Made by a program: the position numbers and the translations under genes. The notes under the pieces are model-generated. The model did no database searches and was not told the DNA's origin. It was given only the letters and a program-made list of their open reading frames with translations. This document shows positions 1 through 8,036 of a stretch of 64,000 nucleotides of DNA, in pieces. Where the stretch lies: NCBI RefSeq assembly GCF_003610895.1, contig NZ_MCAS01000020.1, forward strand, positions 1-64,000. Reading direction: 5' to 3'. Position 1 is the first letter of the stretch; each line of letters starts with the position of its first letter. The DNA comes from Paraburkholderia fungorum (GTDB lineage Bacteria > Pseudomonadota > Gammaproteobacteria > Burkholderiales > Burkholderiaceae).

Positions 1-1170
1 TTCGATGCATTCGACGACCCCTCCGCCGAGCGCGAACCGCCGGTGCATCTGATCGGCTTTCCCGGCTGCTATCCGAATGGGTACGCCGAGAAGATGCTGG
101 AACGGCTTACCACCCATCCAAACGTAGGTGCGGTGCTGTTTGTGTCGCTCGGCTGCGAGAGCATGAACAAGCACTACCTCGTCGACGTCGTGCGCGCGAG
201 CGGCCGTCCCGTGGAAGTGCTGACGATTCAGGAAAAAGGCGGCACGCGCAGCACGATTCAATACGGCGTCGACTGGATTCGCGGCGCACGCAAGCAACTT
301 GCCGCGCAGCAGAAGGTGCCGATGGCGCTGAGCGAACTGGTGATCGGCACGATCTGCGGCGGCTCGGACGGCACCAGCGGCATTACCGCGAATCCGGCCG
401 TGGGCCGCGCGTTCGATCATCTGATCGACGCAGGCGCAACTTGTATCTTCGAAGAAACCGGCGAACTGGTGGGCTGTGAGTTACATATGAAAACGCGCGC
501 GGCACGGCCGGATCTCGGCGATGAGATCGTTGCGTGCGTGGCGAAGGCGGCGCGCTACTACTCGATCCTCGGGCATGGCAGTTTTGCGGTCGGCAATGCG
601 GACGGTGGCCTCACCACGCAGGAGGAAAAATCTTTGGGCGCGTATGCGAAAAGCGGCGCGTCGCCGATTGTCGGCATCATCAAACCCGGGGACGTTCCGC
701 CGACCGGCGGCCTTTATCTTCTCGACGTCGTACCCGACGGCGAGCCGCGTTTCGGCTTTCCGAACATTAGCGACAACGCGGAAATCGGCGAACTGATCGC
801 CTGCGGCGCGCATGTGATTCTGTTCACAACCGGACGTGGGTCGGTGGTTGGCTCGGCGATCTCGCCGGTCATCAAGGTCTGCGCGAATCCCGCGACGTAC
901 CGCAATCTCGCCGGCGATATGGACGTCGATGCAGGCCGCATTCTCGAAGGCCGCGGCACACTTGAAGAAGTCGGGCAGGAAGTGTTCGAGAAAACAGTGG
1001 CGGTGTCGCTCGGCGCGGCGTCGAAATCTGAAACGCTCGGACATCAGGAATTCATTCTGACGTACAAGACGTTTGAACCGGTGGGGCCGGCTTGCCTGCC
1101 TTCGAATGCCACACCCAGGCATCGCGTGGCCGAAATCATGTCGCATGGAGATGCATTCCTTGAAAACTGA
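1..1170 (+). CDS. UxaA-family sugar-acid dehydratase, C-terminal catalytic part (5' truncated by window)
   Basis: The reading frame is open from base 1, so the gene begins upstream; 389 residues are visible. The protein resembles the catalytic portion of altronate/galactarate dehydratases (UxaA/GarD family), which remove water from sugar acids with an iron cofactor. Visible family features include GFPGCYPNGYAEKM near the start, LGCES, the run TICGGSDGTSGITANPAVG and FEETGELVGCE. The N-terminal SAF domain of UxaA is not in view and may be a separate upstream gene. It overlaps the next gene, an aldo/keto reductase, by about 25 bases and is followed by a lactonase and an SDR. This order is that of the non-phosphorylating L-fucose route, so I infer that it dehydrates L-fuconate to 2-keto-3-deoxy-L-fuconate. 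The family is clear; the substrate is inference, and altronate or galactarate remain possible. Confidence 0.85.
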   Translation, partial: FDAFDDPSAEREPPVHLIGFPGCYPNGYAEKMLERLTTHPNVGAVLFVSLGCESMNKHYLVDVVRASGRPVEVLTIQEKGGTRSTIQYGVDWIRGARKQLAAQQKVPMALSELVIGTICGGSDGTSGITANPAVGRAFDHLIDAGATCIFEETGELVGCELHMKTRAARPDLGDEIVACVAKAARYYSILGHGSFAVGNADGGLTTQEEKSLGAYAKSGASPIVGIIKPGDVPPTGGLYLLDVVPDGEPRFGFPNISDNAEIGELIACGAHVILFTTGRGSVVGSAISPVIKVCANPATYRNLAGDMDVDAGRILEGRGTLEEVGQEVFEKTVAVSLGAASKSETLGHQEFILTYKTFEPVGPACLPSNATPRHRVAEIMSHGDAFLEN

Positions 1171-2200
1171 AACGGGGGAAGCGATCGGGCGTAGGCGCAA
1201 GATTGGCCGCACGACACTGGAAGTTACAGCGTTGTCGCTGGGAAGCGCCCCGCTCGGCGGCCTATACAACGATCTCTCGGACGAAACCGCGCGAGCCACC
1301 GTCAACGCTGCGTGGCAATCGGGTATCCGATACTTCGACACGGCGCCGCATTACGGTCATACCAAAGCGGAGCACAGACTCGGTGACGCGTTGCGCCGCT
1401 ATCCGCGCAGTGAGTACGTGCTGTCGACCAAAGCGGGTCGCCGCTTCTTGCCGCGTACGACGCCATACGACGGCAGCGAGGGTTGGCAGAATCCGCTGCC
1501 GTTTGAGGCGGTCTACGACTACACGCATGACGGCATCCTGCGCTCGTTCGAGGACAGTCAGCAGCGTCTTGGTATCGTCGATATTGACATTCTGCTCGTT
1601 CACGATATTGGCCGTGACACCCACGGCGACATGAATTCGCACTACTGGACGCAACTGACAGCAGGCGGCGGTTTTCGTGCGCTCGATGACTTGCGCGCCT
1701 CGGGTGCGGTGAAAGCGGTCGGGCTGGGCGTGAACGAAAGCGCCGCTGTTCTTGAGGCAATGTCCGATTTCGATATCGATTGTGCGTTGCTTGCGGGCCG
1801 CTATACGTTGCTTGAACAGGCCGCTCTCGACAATCTATTGCCTGCTTGCGAGGCGCGCGGTGTAAGCATTCTGCTCGGCGGCGCGTTCAATTCAGGGATT
1901 CTTGCGCGGGGCTTGCAGGGCGATCTGAAGTTCAACTACGGCACCGCACCGCTCGAAGTGATGGAGCGCGTTGCACGGCTCGAGGCGGTTTGTCATAGGC
2001 ACGATGTGCCGCTTGCTGCCGTAGCCTTGCAGTTTCCGTCTGCGCATCCGGCGGTGGCAACCGTGCTGACCGGCGCTCGCAAAGTCGATGAGGTGCGCGA
2101 GAACGTCGCTTCGTTTGAGCGTTCGATTCCTGCGGCATTGTGGGAAGCATTGCGCGACGAAGGCCTGCTCGACGCTCGCGCGCCGGTACCGAAGGACTGA
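1145..2200 (+). CDS. Aldo/keto reductase, probable L-fucose (D-threo-aldose) 1-dehydrogenase
   Basis: This 351-residue aldo/keto reductase probably oxidises L-fucose or a related aldose to its lactone with NAD(P)+. The AKR tetrad is visible: Asp and Tyr in YFDTAPHYG (about residues 63-70), Lys in STKAG (about 96) and His in LLVHDIG (about 153). The opening RKIGRTTLEVTALSLG is typical of the family. The frame is open from 1073, but conserved sequence begins just after the ATG codons at 1145 and 1151. I chose 1145; 1151 is equally possible. Either start overlaps the upstream dehydratase by 20-26 bases, suggesting translational coupling. A fuconolactonase-like gene follows after six bases. Family assignment is firm; the substrate rests on gene context. 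Confidence 0.85.
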   Translation: MEMHSLKTETGEAIGRRRKIGRTTLEVTALSLGSAPLGGLYNDLSDETARATVNAAWQSGIRYFDTAPHYGHTKAEHRLGDALRRYPRSEYVLSTKAGRRFLPRTTPYDGSEGWQNPLPFEAVYDYTHDGILRSFEDSQQRLGIVDIDILLVHDIGRDTHGDMNSHYWTQLTAGGGFRALDDLRASGAVKAVGLGVNESAAVLEAMSDFDIDCALLAGRYTLLEQAALDNLLPACEARGVSILLGGAFNSGILARGLQGDLKFNYGTAPLEVMERVARLEAVCHRHDVPLAAVALQFPSAHPAVATVLTGARKVDEVRENVASFERSIPAALWEALRDEGLLDARAPVPKD

Positions 2201-2206
2201 TCGACG

Positions 2207-3037
2207 ATGCGTATCGATGCACACCAGCACTACTGGGACCCAGCCCGAGGCGATTATGGTTGGCTTACACCTGATCTGAAAACGCTGTACCGCACCTACG
2301 GTCCCGCGGATCTTGCACCGATGCGTACGCTTGCGGACATCCAGCGTACGGTGGTTGTGCAGGCTGCGCCGACTATCGACGAAACCCGCTATCTACTGGG
2401 GCTCGCGCGAAATGAGGCGTCGATTGCGGGCGTGGTCGGCTGGGTGCCGTTACTCGGCCCGGAAGCGCCAGCATTGATAGCGGAATTTGCACGCGACCCG
2501 AAGTTCAAGGGTGTGCGGCCGATGCTGCAGGACCTGCCGGATGACAACTGGATCGCGGATGTTGCGTTGGCGCCGGCTGTCGAAGCGCTGCTTGCGCATG
2601 ACCTTGCTTTCGACGCACTGATTTTTGCGCGCCACGTGAATGCGTTCGAGACGTTTGCCACGTGTTTTCCGAGCCTGCGCGTCGTCGTGGATCACGGCGC
2701 GAAGCCGCCGATCCGCGACGATCACGCCTGCTGGCGAACCTGGGCCGACGGCATCACGCGTCTGGCGCGCCAGCCGCAGGTGCATTGCAAATTGTCGGGG
2801 CTTGCGACAGAGGCGGCCCCAGGCTGGACTGAAACAACACTGAAGCCGTACGTCGATCATCTGCTGGTTTCGTTCGGCCCGGAACGATTGATGTGGGGAA
2901 GCGACTGGCCCGTGCTCAATCTTAACGGCGACTACTTGCTGTGGCATTCAGTGGCGAGCACTTTACTCGGGTCGCTATCCGATGTTGAGCGCGAAGCAAT
3001 TTTCGGTGGGAACGCGAGGGCGTTCTATCGTTTGTAA
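2207..3037 (+). CDS. Amidohydrolase-superfamily sugar lactonase (L-fuconolactonase type, COG3618)
   Basis: This 276-residue enzyme belongs to the COG3618 amidohydrolases, a group that includes characterised L-fucono- and L-rhamnono-lactonases. The N-terminal metal motif DAHQHYWDP (residues 4-12), the internal VVDHGAKPP and the C-terminal MWGSDWPVLNL with its catalytic Asp (about residue 233) are all visible. No signal peptide is seen, so it is cytoplasmic. It starts six bases after the aldo/keto reductase and should hydrolyse that enzyme's lactone product to L-fuconate. The length is normal for the family and the start is the only sensible ATG before the HQH motif. Confidence 0.9.
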   Translation: MRIDAHQHYWDPARGDYGWLTPDLKTLYRTYGPADLAPMRTLADIQRTVVVQAAPTIDETRYLLGLARNEASIAGVVGWVPLLGPEAPALIAEFARDPKFKGVRPMLQDLPDDNWIADVALAPAVEALLAHDLAFDALIFARHVNAFETFATCFPSLRVVVDHGAKPPIRDDHACWRTWADGITRLARQPQVHCKLSGLATEAAPGWTETTLKPYVDHLLVSFGPERLMWGSDWPVLNLNGDYLLWHSVASTLLGSLSDVEREAIFGGNARAFYRL

Positions 3038-3149
3038 AGTTCATGAGACGACCGTGACGGGCCGCGGGAATGCCCGGAAGGCACGTTGCTGGGCCGCATG
3101 CCGGATCGGCCCTGCGGTCCAGATACTATTTCAACCGGAGCCGTAATAG

Positions 3150-3893
3150 ATGACAAAGAGACTGGAAGGCAAAACAGTGTTGATTACCGCCGCGGCGCAG
3201 GGCATCGGCCTCGCCACCGCCGAGCTCTTCGCTGCGGAGGGCGCTCGCGTGGTAGCGACTGATATTCGTACTGAAGCGCTGGAGGGAAAACCTTTCGAAG
3301 TACGCCGGCTTGACGTTCGCGACAGCGCGGCAGTCAACGTGCTGGCACAAGAGCTGGGCGCTATCGATGCGCTCTTCAATTGCGCCGGCTTCGTACACGC
3401 CGGGTCGATTCTCGATGCAACGGAAACGGATTGGGACCTGGCTTTCGATCTCAACGCGAAGGCGATGTACCGAACCATTCGTGCGTTCCTGCCCGCGATG
3501 CTGCAACAAGGTCGCGGTTCGATCATCAACATGTCGTCGGCTGCTTCGAGCGTGAAAGGTGTGCCGAACCGTTTTGTCTACGGCGCATCGAAGGCCGCCG
3601 TGATCGGGCTCACGAAGGCGGTCGCCGCTGATTTTGTGACGCATGGGATCCGTTGTAATGCGATCTGCCCCGGCACGGTCGACTCTCCGTCGCTGCAGCA
3701 GCGCATCGCCGAGCAGGCGGCGCAGCAGGAGTCGAGTGTCGAGCAGGTGAACGCGGCGTTTGTCGCACGTCAACCGATGGGCCGGGTGGGTAAGCCCGAG
3801 GAGATCGCGGCACTTGCTTTGTATCTCGCAGCCGACGAGTCATCGTTTACGACCGGCCAGATTCACGTGATCGATGGTGGCTGGTCGAATTAA
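3150..3893 (+). CDS. Short-chain dehydrogenase, probable 2-keto-3-deoxy-L-fuconate dehydrogenase
   Basis: This is a classical SDR of 247 residues. The nucleotide-binding glycine motif reads TAAAQGIG (12-19), the catalytic Ser lies in NMSSAASS (about 131) and the Tyr-Lys pair in YGASK (about 144-148). The stretch CNAICPGTVDSPSLQQRI is characteristic of the subgroup holding bacterial 2-keto-3-deoxy-L-fuconate dehydrogenases and human BDH2. It would act after the dehydratase, oxidising the keto-deoxy acid before cleavage. A 112-base gap separates it from the lactonase, with a GGAG ribosome-binding site before the ATG, so it may have its own promoter. The SDR call is certain; the substrate is inferred from subgroup and neighbours. 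Confidence 0.88.
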   Translation: MTKRLEGKTVLITAAAQGIGLATAELFAAEGARVVATDIRTEALEGKPFEVRRLDVRDSAAVNVLAQELGAIDALFNCAGFVHAGSILDATETDWDLAFDLNAKAMYRTIRAFLPAMLQQGRGSIINMSSAASSVKGVPNRFVYGASKAAVIGLTKAVAADFVTHGIRCNAICPGTVDSPSLQQRIAEQAAQQESSVEQVNAAFVARQPMGRVGKPEEIAALALYLAADESSFTTGQIHVIDGGWSN

Positions 3894-4357
3894 TCGCACC
3901 GTTTAGCGGAACCTCTCGACCTGCGACTTCTGTCGGCAAATCTCCGGCGAGGCGAAGAGAGGCTATTGCATCGCGCAGGAAGGGTCTCGGTGGATGAGAT
4001 TCACGCGCGCCTGGTTCAGGGTCCGGGAGGGTTCAGGAAATCCGCCAACTGCCGTTATGTGCGATTGGCAGGAATTTTATAGGACGGTATTTCTGCATTC
4101 TTGTTGTATTTCGTATACACGTTGCACACTTAATAAAAAGTTAACTAGGAATGCTAAATATGTTTCGATAAGGTTGCCGTCAACGAACTGGGAATTAAAT
4201 CTGAAGGCGGACTTCTTCGGAAAGACGAGGAGTTCTAGCAGACACACAACATCTGTCGTTCCACTTCAAGCCTTCAGAACGGTTTCGGCTCGGTGCGCTG
4301 GCACCGGACTACATAGCAGTACTCGGGGTTTTACTTTTAGAAAGGTTGGAGGAGATC
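3894..4357. other. Intergenic leader before porin, AT-rich core
   Basis: There is no convincing gene in these 464 bases. Bases 4080-4260 are much more AT-rich than the surroundings, as expected for a porin promoter and leader. A TTGCAC hexamer at 4122-4127 followed by AT-rich sequence is a possible -35 element, but I cannot place a matching -10 with confidence. A forward reading frame from 3994 runs through this gap into the porin in another frame and has no recognisable protein character. Confidence 0.5.
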
Positions 4358-5467
4358 ATGAAAAAAACTTTACTTGCAGCTTCGCTGCTGACGTTCGCAA
4401 TGGCAGCGCAGGCACAAAGCAGCGTAACGCTGTACGGTCGCCTGGATGCAGGTCTGGAATATATGAGTGGGCTTGCAAACGGCAACGGCGGCTCGACGAA
4501 TCGGTTTAAGGCCGAAAGCGGAGATTGGGGCACAAGCCTGTGGGGCATGAAGGGCGTTGAAGATATTGGCAGCGGCAACAAGGTGCTGTTTCAGCTGGAA
4601 GGCAGTTTTAATACGATGAACGGTCAAGGTCCTGGTGCGAACGGGCTCTTCAATCGCTGGGCTACTGTGGGTATCTCGAACGACGCCTACGGCACCCTGT
4701 TGCTCGGGCGTGAGCTTTTTATCTCCAACGGCGTCTGGGACTTCGATCCGTTCGGACAGTCGAGCTGGTCCTCGGCATCGCTGGTACGCGGTCGTAACTG
4801 GGCGGCAACGAGTAACAATATTTCGTACCAGTCGCCGAAATTCGGCGGTTTTGATGTTTATGGCCAGTACGCTCTTTCTAATGCGACTAACTGGAACGGC
4901 AACAGCGCCACTGGACAAGGCCGCAGCGATGGTCTTCAGCTGACTTACACGTCGGCGCTCTTCCAGTTGCGCGGCATGTATGACGAAATCCGCAACCCCG
5001 CCAATGGCCAGTTCACTGATCCATTCACCGCTTCGCGTGAATACACCGCAGCAGTTAATGTGTTCCTCGGACAGTTCAAGATTCAAGGGGTGTATCAGGC
5101 TCTGCGCACGTCCAATGCAGCCAGCGTGGCGGGCACGACACCTACGTCGCTTGACCATGAATGGGGTGGCGTGACATGGCAAGCTACGCCGGCTGCCGCG
5201 CTGATCGCGGCGGTATACCACGTCAATGCGAACAAGAATGCGGGTAACGCGACGATCTACTCAGTAGGCGGTTCGTACAACCTCTCCAAGCGCACGCTGC
5301 TGGATCTGCAGATTGCGACAGTGCGTAACAGCAAGAACGCCAACTTCAGTCTTGAGGCGAACAGCGCCGGTGCAGGAGGCCCGCAAACCGGCGGCACGTT
5401 CAACGATAACCCGCTGCCTGGCAAGAGCCAGACCGGTGTGTACGCGGGCATCCAGCACTCGTTCTAA
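4358..5467 (+). CDS. Outer-membrane porin (Burkholderia OmpC-like, Porin_4 family)
   Basis: A trimeric beta-barrel porin of 369 residues for diffusion of small hydrophilic solutes through the outer membrane. The signal peptide MKKTLLAASLLTFAMAAQA is followed by mature SSVTLYGRLDAGLEYMSG, the classic N-terminus. The protein ends in GIQHSF, with the C-terminal Phe needed for BAM insertion. The start is ATG 4358; an in-frame TTG at 4346 is part of the GGAGGAG ribosome-binding site (4348-4354). It sits downstream of the fucose genes and is closed by a strong terminator, so it may be expressed with them or from the AT-rich leader. Confidence 0.93.
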   Translation: MKKTLLAASLLTFAMAAQAQSSVTLYGRLDAGLEYMSGLANGNGGSTNRFKAESGDWGTSLWGMKGVEDIGSGNKVLFQLEGSFNTMNGQGPGANGLFNRWATVGISNDAYGTLLLGRELFISNGVWDFDPFGQSSWSSASLVRGRNWAATSNNISYQSPKFGGFDVYGQYALSNATNWNGNSATGQGRSDGLQLTYTSALFQLRGMYDEIRNPANGQFTDPFTASREYTAAVNVFLGQFKIQGVYQALRTSNAASVAGTTPTSLDHEWGGVTWQATPAAALIAAVYHVNANKNAGNATIYSVGGSYNLSKRTLLDLQIATVRNSKNANFSLEANSAGAGGPQTGGTFNDNPLPGKSQTGVYAGIQHSF

Positions 5468-5781
5468 CCGACGCGGTTGTACTTAAGTATCCAGGGTGGT
5501 TCTTTTTGCGCCAATGCGAGAGGCGTATTCCGGTGTGACGTCCGAAAGGGCGTTACACCGTTTTTTTGTTCCGCCTCACTGTATGTGGCGCACTGAGTGC
5601 CTCAATTGGGGCATGGATTGATAGTGGCTGAATAGCGACGCATGCCTGGCATCTCAATGGGACGGCACTACGGCGGTTCCGATCGCGTCCTCACGAACAC
5701 GTGGTTCGGAACAGCACAGAGGGTGATGATCGCCGGGAGCAAATGCGAGCGCTTCCGGCCACCAGGAATTAAGGAGAGGTC
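5468..5781. other. Intergenic region between porin and chemoreceptor
   Basis: These 314 bases hold the porin terminator (5531-5567) and the ribosome-binding site of the chemoreceptor (AAGGAGAGG just before 5782). I found no clear flagellar sigma-28 or sigma-54 promoter and no credible small gene. Confidence 0.5.
5531..5567 (+). terminator. Rho-independent terminator of the porin gene
   Basis: CGGTGTGACG (5531-5540) pairs with CGTTACACCG (5551-5560) with one G-T wobble. Inside it, TCC and GGG pair around a GAAA tetraloop, giving a 13-pair stem. Seven T residues follow (5561-5567). It lies 63 bases after the porin stop codon. Confidence 0.92.
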
Positions 5782-7422
5782 ATGCTAAACAACATCACCA
5801 TTCGCGGTGGCTTGACACTGGTCATCAGCGTTTTTGTCGCACTTCTACTGACTGTGATCGCGACCGGCTACGGTGCGCTCAAATTTGTAGGCGGCGGGCT
5901 GGAAGCGGCGCAGCACAGTTCGACCTCGCTGTCGCATCTTGCGGCCAGTTCGGGGAAGATGCTTCAGGCGCGGCTCACGCTCGCAAGTTGCGAGACGCTC
6001 TTTAGCGTTGGCAAGCAAACCGACGACTTGTTGCCGACGGCGCACAAGATGCTGGTCGATTCGAACGACGCTTTCCGAAGCTATATGGCTGGCCCGTTTG
6101 GCAGCGACGAGGAGGAGAAGCTCGCACGGTCCGTCGAACAGGCACGTACGACGCTACTCGATCAGGCGATCACCCCGGAGTTCAATGCGCTTAAAGACAA
6201 CGATTTCATCGCCTTCCGCAATATTCAGGGAAACACCGGAAACCGCTACTACGAGAACTATGCGGCAGCGATCACGAAGCTCGAACAGGTCCAGGAGGCC
6301 GATAGGCTGCGTGAGTCCGAAACGGTAGCGTTGTGGCTTCGCGTGTCGACGCTGTTGTTCGGTGCAATCGGTACGATCGCAATCGTGGTTGGCGTGATTG
6401 CTCGAGTCGGGTTGTCGGCGGCGGTGATGAGGCCGGTCAATCAGACCATTCGTCACTTTCAGCGCATTGCGGCCGGTGATTTGACGATCGCTGTCGACGT
6501 GAGATCTAAAAATGAAATGGGCCAATTGCTTCGCGCCTTGATGGAAATGCGCGACGGCCTTGTTTACACGGTATCGAGGGTACGCGCCAGCACGGGTGCA
6601 ATCACACATGGGGCTAATGAAATAGCGTCTGGCAACGCTGATCTGTCGCGCCGTACCGAACAGCAGGCCGCTGCACTCGAGCAGACCGCGGCGAGCATGG
6701 AGGAGCTTTCGGCGACGGTGAAGCAGAATGCCGACAATGCGAAGCAGGCACACAATCTCGCGCATGGTGCGTTGGAGACGGTGACGCGCGGCGGCACCGT
6801 CGTCACGCGCGTGATCGAGACGATGAACGGCATTACTGCCTCGTCGCACAAAGTCTCCGAGATCATTGGGATGATCGAAAGCATAGCGTTCCAGACCAAT
6901 ATCCTCGCATTGAATGCGGCCGTCGAAGCGGCGCGTGCGGGAGAGCAGGGCCGTGGCTTCGCGGTAGTCGCATCCGAAGTGCGCAATCTCGCTCAGCGCT
7001 CCGGTACGGCGGCCAAGGAAATCAGGGAACTGATCGGGGAATCGGCAGCCAAGGTGGACCAGGGCGCGTCACTGGTCACCGAAGCCGGCAAGACGATGCG
7101 CGAAGCGCTGCAGTCGGTTGAACTCGTGACCAGTCTGATGGGCGAAATCGAAGCCGCAGCACGCGAACAGACTGACGGAATAGATCAGGTCAACAAGGCA
7201 ATCACGCAGATTGACGAAGTAACCCAGCACAACGCGGCGTTGGTCGAAGAGGCTGCGGCGGCGGCGGGTTCTCTGGAAGAGCAGACGGCTGTGCTGCGTG
7301 ACGCGGTAGCGGTTTTCCGTCTTGACGAGACGAGTTTTGATGTAATCGATATCGTCAGTAGTGCAGATGCCAGATCTTCTGGTAAGCAGACGGAACTAGT
7401 TCCACGGAGATTGCCGTGTTGA
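5782..7422 (+). CDS. Methyl-accepting chemotaxis protein
   Basis: A transmembrane chemoreceptor of 546 residues that signals to CheA/CheW. The order is TM1 (about 9-31), a periplasmic four-helix-type sensor of about 150 residues, TM2 (about 183-205), HAMP (about 210-262) and the cytoplasmic signalling domain. The highly conserved hairpin tip is present, including QTNILALNAAVEAARAGEQG and GRGFAVVASEVRNLAQRS (about residues 370-412). No C-terminal NWETF-like tether for CheR is visible. A strong AAGGAGAGG site precedes the ATG. The ligand cannot be read from the sequence. The neighbouring c-di-GMP genes point to a motility/sessility locus. Confidence 0.95.
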   Translation: MLNNITIRGGLTLVISVFVALLLTVIATGYGALKFVGGGLEAAQHSSTSLSHLAASSGKMLQARLTLASCETLFSVGKQTDDLLPTAHKMLVDSNDAFRSYMAGPFGSDEEEKLARSVEQARTTLLDQAITPEFNALKDNDFIAFRNIQGNTGNRYYENYAAAITKLEQVQEADRLRESETVALWLRVSTLLFGAIGTIAIVVGVIARVGLSAAVMRPVNQTIRHFQRIAAGDLTIAVDVRSKNEMGQLLRALMEMRDGLVYTVSRVRASTGAITHGANEIASGNADLSRRTEQQAAALEQTAASMEELSATVKQNADNAKQAHNLAHGALETVTRGGTVVTRVIETMNGITASSHKVSEIIGMIESIAFQTNILALNAAVEAARAGEQGRGFAVVASEVRNLAQRSGTAAKEIRELIGESAAKVDQGASLVTEAGKTMREALQSVELVTSLMGEIEAAAREQTDGIDQVNKAITQIDEVTQHNAALVEEAAAAAGSLEEQTAVLRDAVAVFRLDETSFDVIDIVSSADARSSGKQTELVPRRLPC

Positions 7423-7548
7423 GACGTTGGCAACGCATCGGCATGGAGAGTGAGAATTTCTCGGGACGCGGGGGAATCCTGACAAAGCTTCGGTCGAAAT
7501 TCCGGTAGCAAACCTGGCACCATCCAGAAAAAGGATGACGGCCGTACT

Positions 7549-7572
7549 AAAAAAAAGCCGTGCAAGCACGGC
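7549..7572 (-). terminator. Leftward Rho-independent terminator
   Basis: A seven-pair GCCGTGC/GCACGGC stem (7557-7572) is preceded on the plus strand by eight A residues (7549-7556), which form the T-tract for minus-strand transcription. On the plus strand the hairpin is followed by GGAAGAGA, so it is not a good terminator for the chemoreceptor. Confidence 0.75.
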
Positions 7573-7706
7573 GGAAGAGATCCTGCGTTCGGGATACGCA
7601 GGACCTGGAGAACGGTGGTCGAAGCCACGGGCGGCTGAAAACACCACCCTGATGACTCTGCCGTGAAGTTCAACAAGTTTCTGCATGCGTCAAGATATAC
7701 GGCATG
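7549..7706 (-). ncRNA. Candidate small RNA with three hairpins and a Rho-independent terminator
   Basis: Read on the minus strand there are three successive hairpins. The first pairs GGTGGT (7648-7643) with ACCACC (7619-7614) and has AGCC/GGCT inside. The second pairs TCCTGCGT with ACGCAGGA (7603-7596 with 7588-7581, loop of seven). The third is GCCGTGC-TT-GCACGGC (7572-7557), followed by eight T residues (7556-7549). A TATACT hexamer on the minus strand (7718-7713) would give a start near 7706, and TATATC (7699-7694) one near 7687; neither has a good -35. No minus-strand gene needs this terminator, so an independent RNA of about 140-160 bases is likely. The family is unknown to me. Confidence 0.45.
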
Positions 7707-7739
7707 CATCAAAGTATACGGCGTGCATCAACAAACACC
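7683..7739. repeat. Three tandem 19-base direct repeats
   Basis: Copies at 7683-7701, 7702-7720 and 7721-7739 share the pattern GCATGCATCAAAGTATACG with a few changes; the third is the most diverged. The 19-base period is close to two helical turns, and each of the first two copies carries a TATAC-like core. They lie where the promoter of the candidate leftward RNA would be, so they may be regulator binding sites. Confidence 0.7.
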
Positions 7740-8036
7740 GAAGACCAAACTCGGTAGGGACTGGCTGAAAATAATGTCGGGCGATCCTTAATTCAAATCC
7801 CGCTTCGCAGCAGGATATGACACGAAATTTTTCAGCGTGCATCGCACACAATTGTCATCTCGAGATGCTCGATTGCACGCACGCGATTTTGATCCGGATT
7901 GAGTCTTTTGCTCGGGTTGGTACGCAGACAATATCCGCAGACGAATTCTGACTGAACTTTCAGGAAATCCTTAGCTGCATTGGTCTTCATAAGATTTGCA
8001 CCACTGCCGTATACCTAGCTATGGGATCGGTAGTAA

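Larger units (their letters stand above)
7423..8036. other. Long intergenic region with structured elements
   Basis: These 614 bases lie between the chemoreceptor and the PAS-GGDEF-EAL gene. They hold a series of hairpins ending in a leftward terminator (7549-7660), three 19-base direct repeats (7683-7739), and an AT-rich stretch (about 7760-8030) that probably contains the promoter of the downstream gene. Reading frames on the minus strand across 7396-7712 have no recognisable protein features. Confidence 0.6.

Noticed and set aside
1073..1144. Longer N-terminus for the aldo/keto reductase
   Set aside because: The extra 24 residues overlap the dehydratase gene and have no similarity to the AKR N-terminus.
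3994..4509. 171-codon plus-strand frame before and into the porin gene
   Set aside because: It crosses the AT-rich leader, overlaps the porin signal peptide in another frame, and shows no ribosome-binding site or protein features.
7396..7712. Minus-strand frames behind the chemoreceptor, considered as a small protein
   Set aside because: They run straight through the hairpins and terminator T-tract and into the antisense of the chemoreceptor; an RNA explains the region better.
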